This document shows, piece by piece, positions 62,823 to 64,000 of a stretch of DNA of 64,000 nucleotides. The position numbers and the translations under genes were made by a program. The stretch comes from Methanocorpusculum sp. GTDB lineage: Archaea; Halobacteriota; Methanomicrobia; Methanomicrobiales; Methanocorpusculaceae. The notes below the pieces were generated by a model that saw only the letters and a list, made by a program, of their open reading frames with translations, was not told the origin of the DNA and did not search any database. The stretch covers positions 116,979 to 180,978 of the forward strand of contig JAFQTT010000004.1 in the NCBI GenBank assembly GCA_017408885.1, given 5' to 3'. How positions within the stretch are numbered: the first letter of the stretch is position 1; every line of letters begins with the position of its first letter.

Positions 62823-63593
62823 TTATCCTCTCCGTACTCCTGACATCAGGAAAATAAGACCGACAGCCGCAAAGAGACCAAACAGGGGGAATGCAGAACC
62901 TGGTTCTTCCGGTATCGGCACATCATAGCCTATCTCCGGCAGAACATCGTCTGACGGTGTCTCAGTCGTATTGGATTCGGTTAGCGATACGTTAGAATTC
63001 ATCCCAGGGAGTGGCTCTACGGTCGTACCATTGCCGGTATTATCCATAGATACATCTGGAAGTGAACCGCCCGATTGAACGGGCTGATTCTGTCCCTGAG
63101 CTCCGGAGACCTGAAGGTTTCCGGAAATTACTCTATACTCTGCATATACGTCCTGAAATTCATCATTGTCAATCTCAACTGCTGTAACTGTCAAAGGAAG
63201 TGTTGACGGCGAATCTGCGGTTGCAAGAATATCCAGATAAAAGAGCGTCATATCTCCTGAGATTCCCTGTGATGAAGAGGTAAACCAGACATACTTCTGA
63301 ACATCTGCTGAAGCATCCGAGTTCACAATCGCTGTTGCCCCGGGCAGTGAAGCAACAGGTGAATTGTCAGAAATAGTGATAACAGTTCCAGAGATTGTGT
63401 TTGGAACCTCTATCAGGAAACCAAGGATATTATCTGCATCATGAATTGTTACCGGAACAGTAACCATCTCATTAACTGAAACAGAAACACCAGGAACATC
63501 TACAGTGATGGACTTCTCTGCAGCAACGCATCCGCTAAAGAGAGCGGAAGATAAGACTATTGCCAGAATAAAATATGAGATGGATTTTATCAT
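62823..63593 (-). CDS. Membrane-anchored single-cohesin protein
   Basis: 256 residues. A signal peptide (ILAIVLSSALFSGCVAAEKS) is followed by a cohesin domain (~25-160: SITVDVPGVSVSVNEMVTVPVTIHD, GDMTLFYLDILATAD, IDNDEFQDVYAEYRVISGNLQV). A Ser/Gly/Pro-rich linker and a C-terminal membrane helix FPLFGLFAAVGLIFLMSG with RRG end it. It overlaps the upstream dockerin gene by 4 bases (ATGA), so partner genes are translationally coupled. Probably the cell-wall receptor for the dockerin proteins. Confidence 0.88.
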   Translation of the reverse strand: MIKSISYFILAIVLSSALFSGCVAAEKSITVDVPGVSVSVNEMVTVPVTIHDADNILGFLIEVPNTISGTVITISDNSPVASLPGATAIVNSDASADVQKYVWFTSSSQGISGDMTLFYLDILATADSPSTLPLTVTAVEIDNDEFQDVYAEYRVISGNLQVSGAQGQNQPVQSGGSLPDVSMDNTGNGTTVEPLPGMNSNVSLTESNTTETPSDDVLPEIGYDVPIPEEPGSAFPLFGLFAAVGLIFLMSGVRRG

Positions 63594-64000
63594 GCAACTC
63601 TCACATAGTTTTCATCCAGAATTCCAACAGTGTACTGAGCAATCATGAGAGCGTCAACAACTTTGACGTTTCCATCACCGTTGACATCTCCATAGAATTT
63701 GTCCGTATCACTCATCTTTCCAGAATCAAGACCGACAATGTTCTGTGCAATCTTTAAGGCACTAACAGCACCTACTTTTCCGTTGCCGAGTGTGTCACCA
63801 AACTGACGTCCGATGAAGTTAACAGTAACAGATTCTGCTCCATCAAGAGAGCCTGTGATGCTGATTGAACCGTCTTCATTAACTGTTGCTTCAACCTCGA
63901 CCTCGCTTCCATCAGAGAGCTTCTTCATGACTTTTACTGCATCATTGAGCATAACAGAAAGCGAACCGCGAGTAATAGTCGGGGCTTTCATTTCTGCGAT
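63590..64000 (-). CDS. Dockerin-terminated surface protein (partial, N terminus outside window)
   Basis: Open to the window edge. The visible ~136 C-terminal residues (IAEMKAPTITRGSLSVMLNDAV... to NYVRVA) are nearly the same as the end of the 53961-58652 protein: the X-like module, then a degenerate first and canonical second dockerin half (DVNGDGNVKVVDALMIAQYTVG). It is the first visible gene of the minus-strand operon. The strong similarity to the distant copy implies recent duplication or gene conversion and shared cohesin partners. Confidence 0.92.
   Translation of the reverse strand: MAEMKAPTITRGSLSVMLNDAVKVMKKLSDGSEVEVEATVNEDGSISITGSLDGAESVTVNFIGRQFGDTLGNGKVGAVSALKIAQNIVGLDSGKMSDTDKFYGDVNGDGNVKVVDALMIAQYTVGILDENYVRVA

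Overview
The window looks like a chromosomal segment of a hydrogenotrophic methanogenic archaeon, most probably a Methanomicrobiales member close to Methanocorpusculum. The grounds are an Eha-type energy-converting hydrogenase operon ending in formylmethanofuran dehydrogenase genes fwdA and fwdC, both archaeosine enzymes (TgtA and ArcS), archaeal Thg1, CfbA, DUF373, DUF5714 and AMMECR1 proteins, archaeal-style TATA boxes and GGTGA/GAGG ribosome sites, and many secreted GLUG-repeat proteins. The genus is inferred; no rRNA or mcr gene is present.

Layout. 1-7770 is a defence island: the end of hsdS, a DUF2806 protein, a four-helix membrane protein, a Fic/winged-helix protein under a 26-bp perfect palindrome, and hsdR. 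7883-19441 is housekeeping: glutamine synthetase, GNAT, PRC-barrel, Thg1, small membrane proteins, a single-chain PurL of the type known from Firmicutes, tRNA-Ala(GGC), CorA and CfbA. 19485-21170 holds a second Fic/winged-helix gene with a 29-bp perfect palindrome and a 72-bp tandem array upstream. 21400-26798 is a five-gene cell-surface cluster: two large secreted proteins built on a duplicated promoter/signal-peptide cassette, a membrane-anchored protein, a small secreted beta-domain protein and a membrane protein with a cytoplasmic tail.

27031-36207 is one tightly overlapping operon of membrane hydrogenase subunits (EhaB to EhaP-like) followed by fwdA and fwdC. This places H2-driven ferredoxin reduction beside the first CO2-fixing step of methanogenesis. 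It is followed by a 37-residue membrane peptide gene overlapping a sodium:solute symporter. 38456-40520 is a GLUG/InlB-repeat surface protein whose C-terminal anchor is broken by two stops and a frameshift. 41014-51857 is mostly housekeeping: RHH regulator, DUF5714, AMMECR1, TgtA, ArcS, tRNA-Arg(CCG), HAD phosphatase, an iron/cobalamin-type ABC importer, an NTPase, a flavoprotein and a TatD-like hydrolase.

52101-53828 is a Schlafen/AlbA_2-type regulator with 15-residue internal repeats. 53961-64000 (minus strand) is an apparent four-gene operon alternating dockerin and cohesin proteins: a partial dockerin protein, a membrane-anchored cohesin, a 1341-residue cohesin/MBG-repeat protein with a C-terminal sorting-like anchor, and a giant GLUG-repeat dockerin protein. 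This is a plausible archaeal cellulosome-like surface assembly and, with the 21.5-26.8 kb cluster, is the most interesting content of the window.
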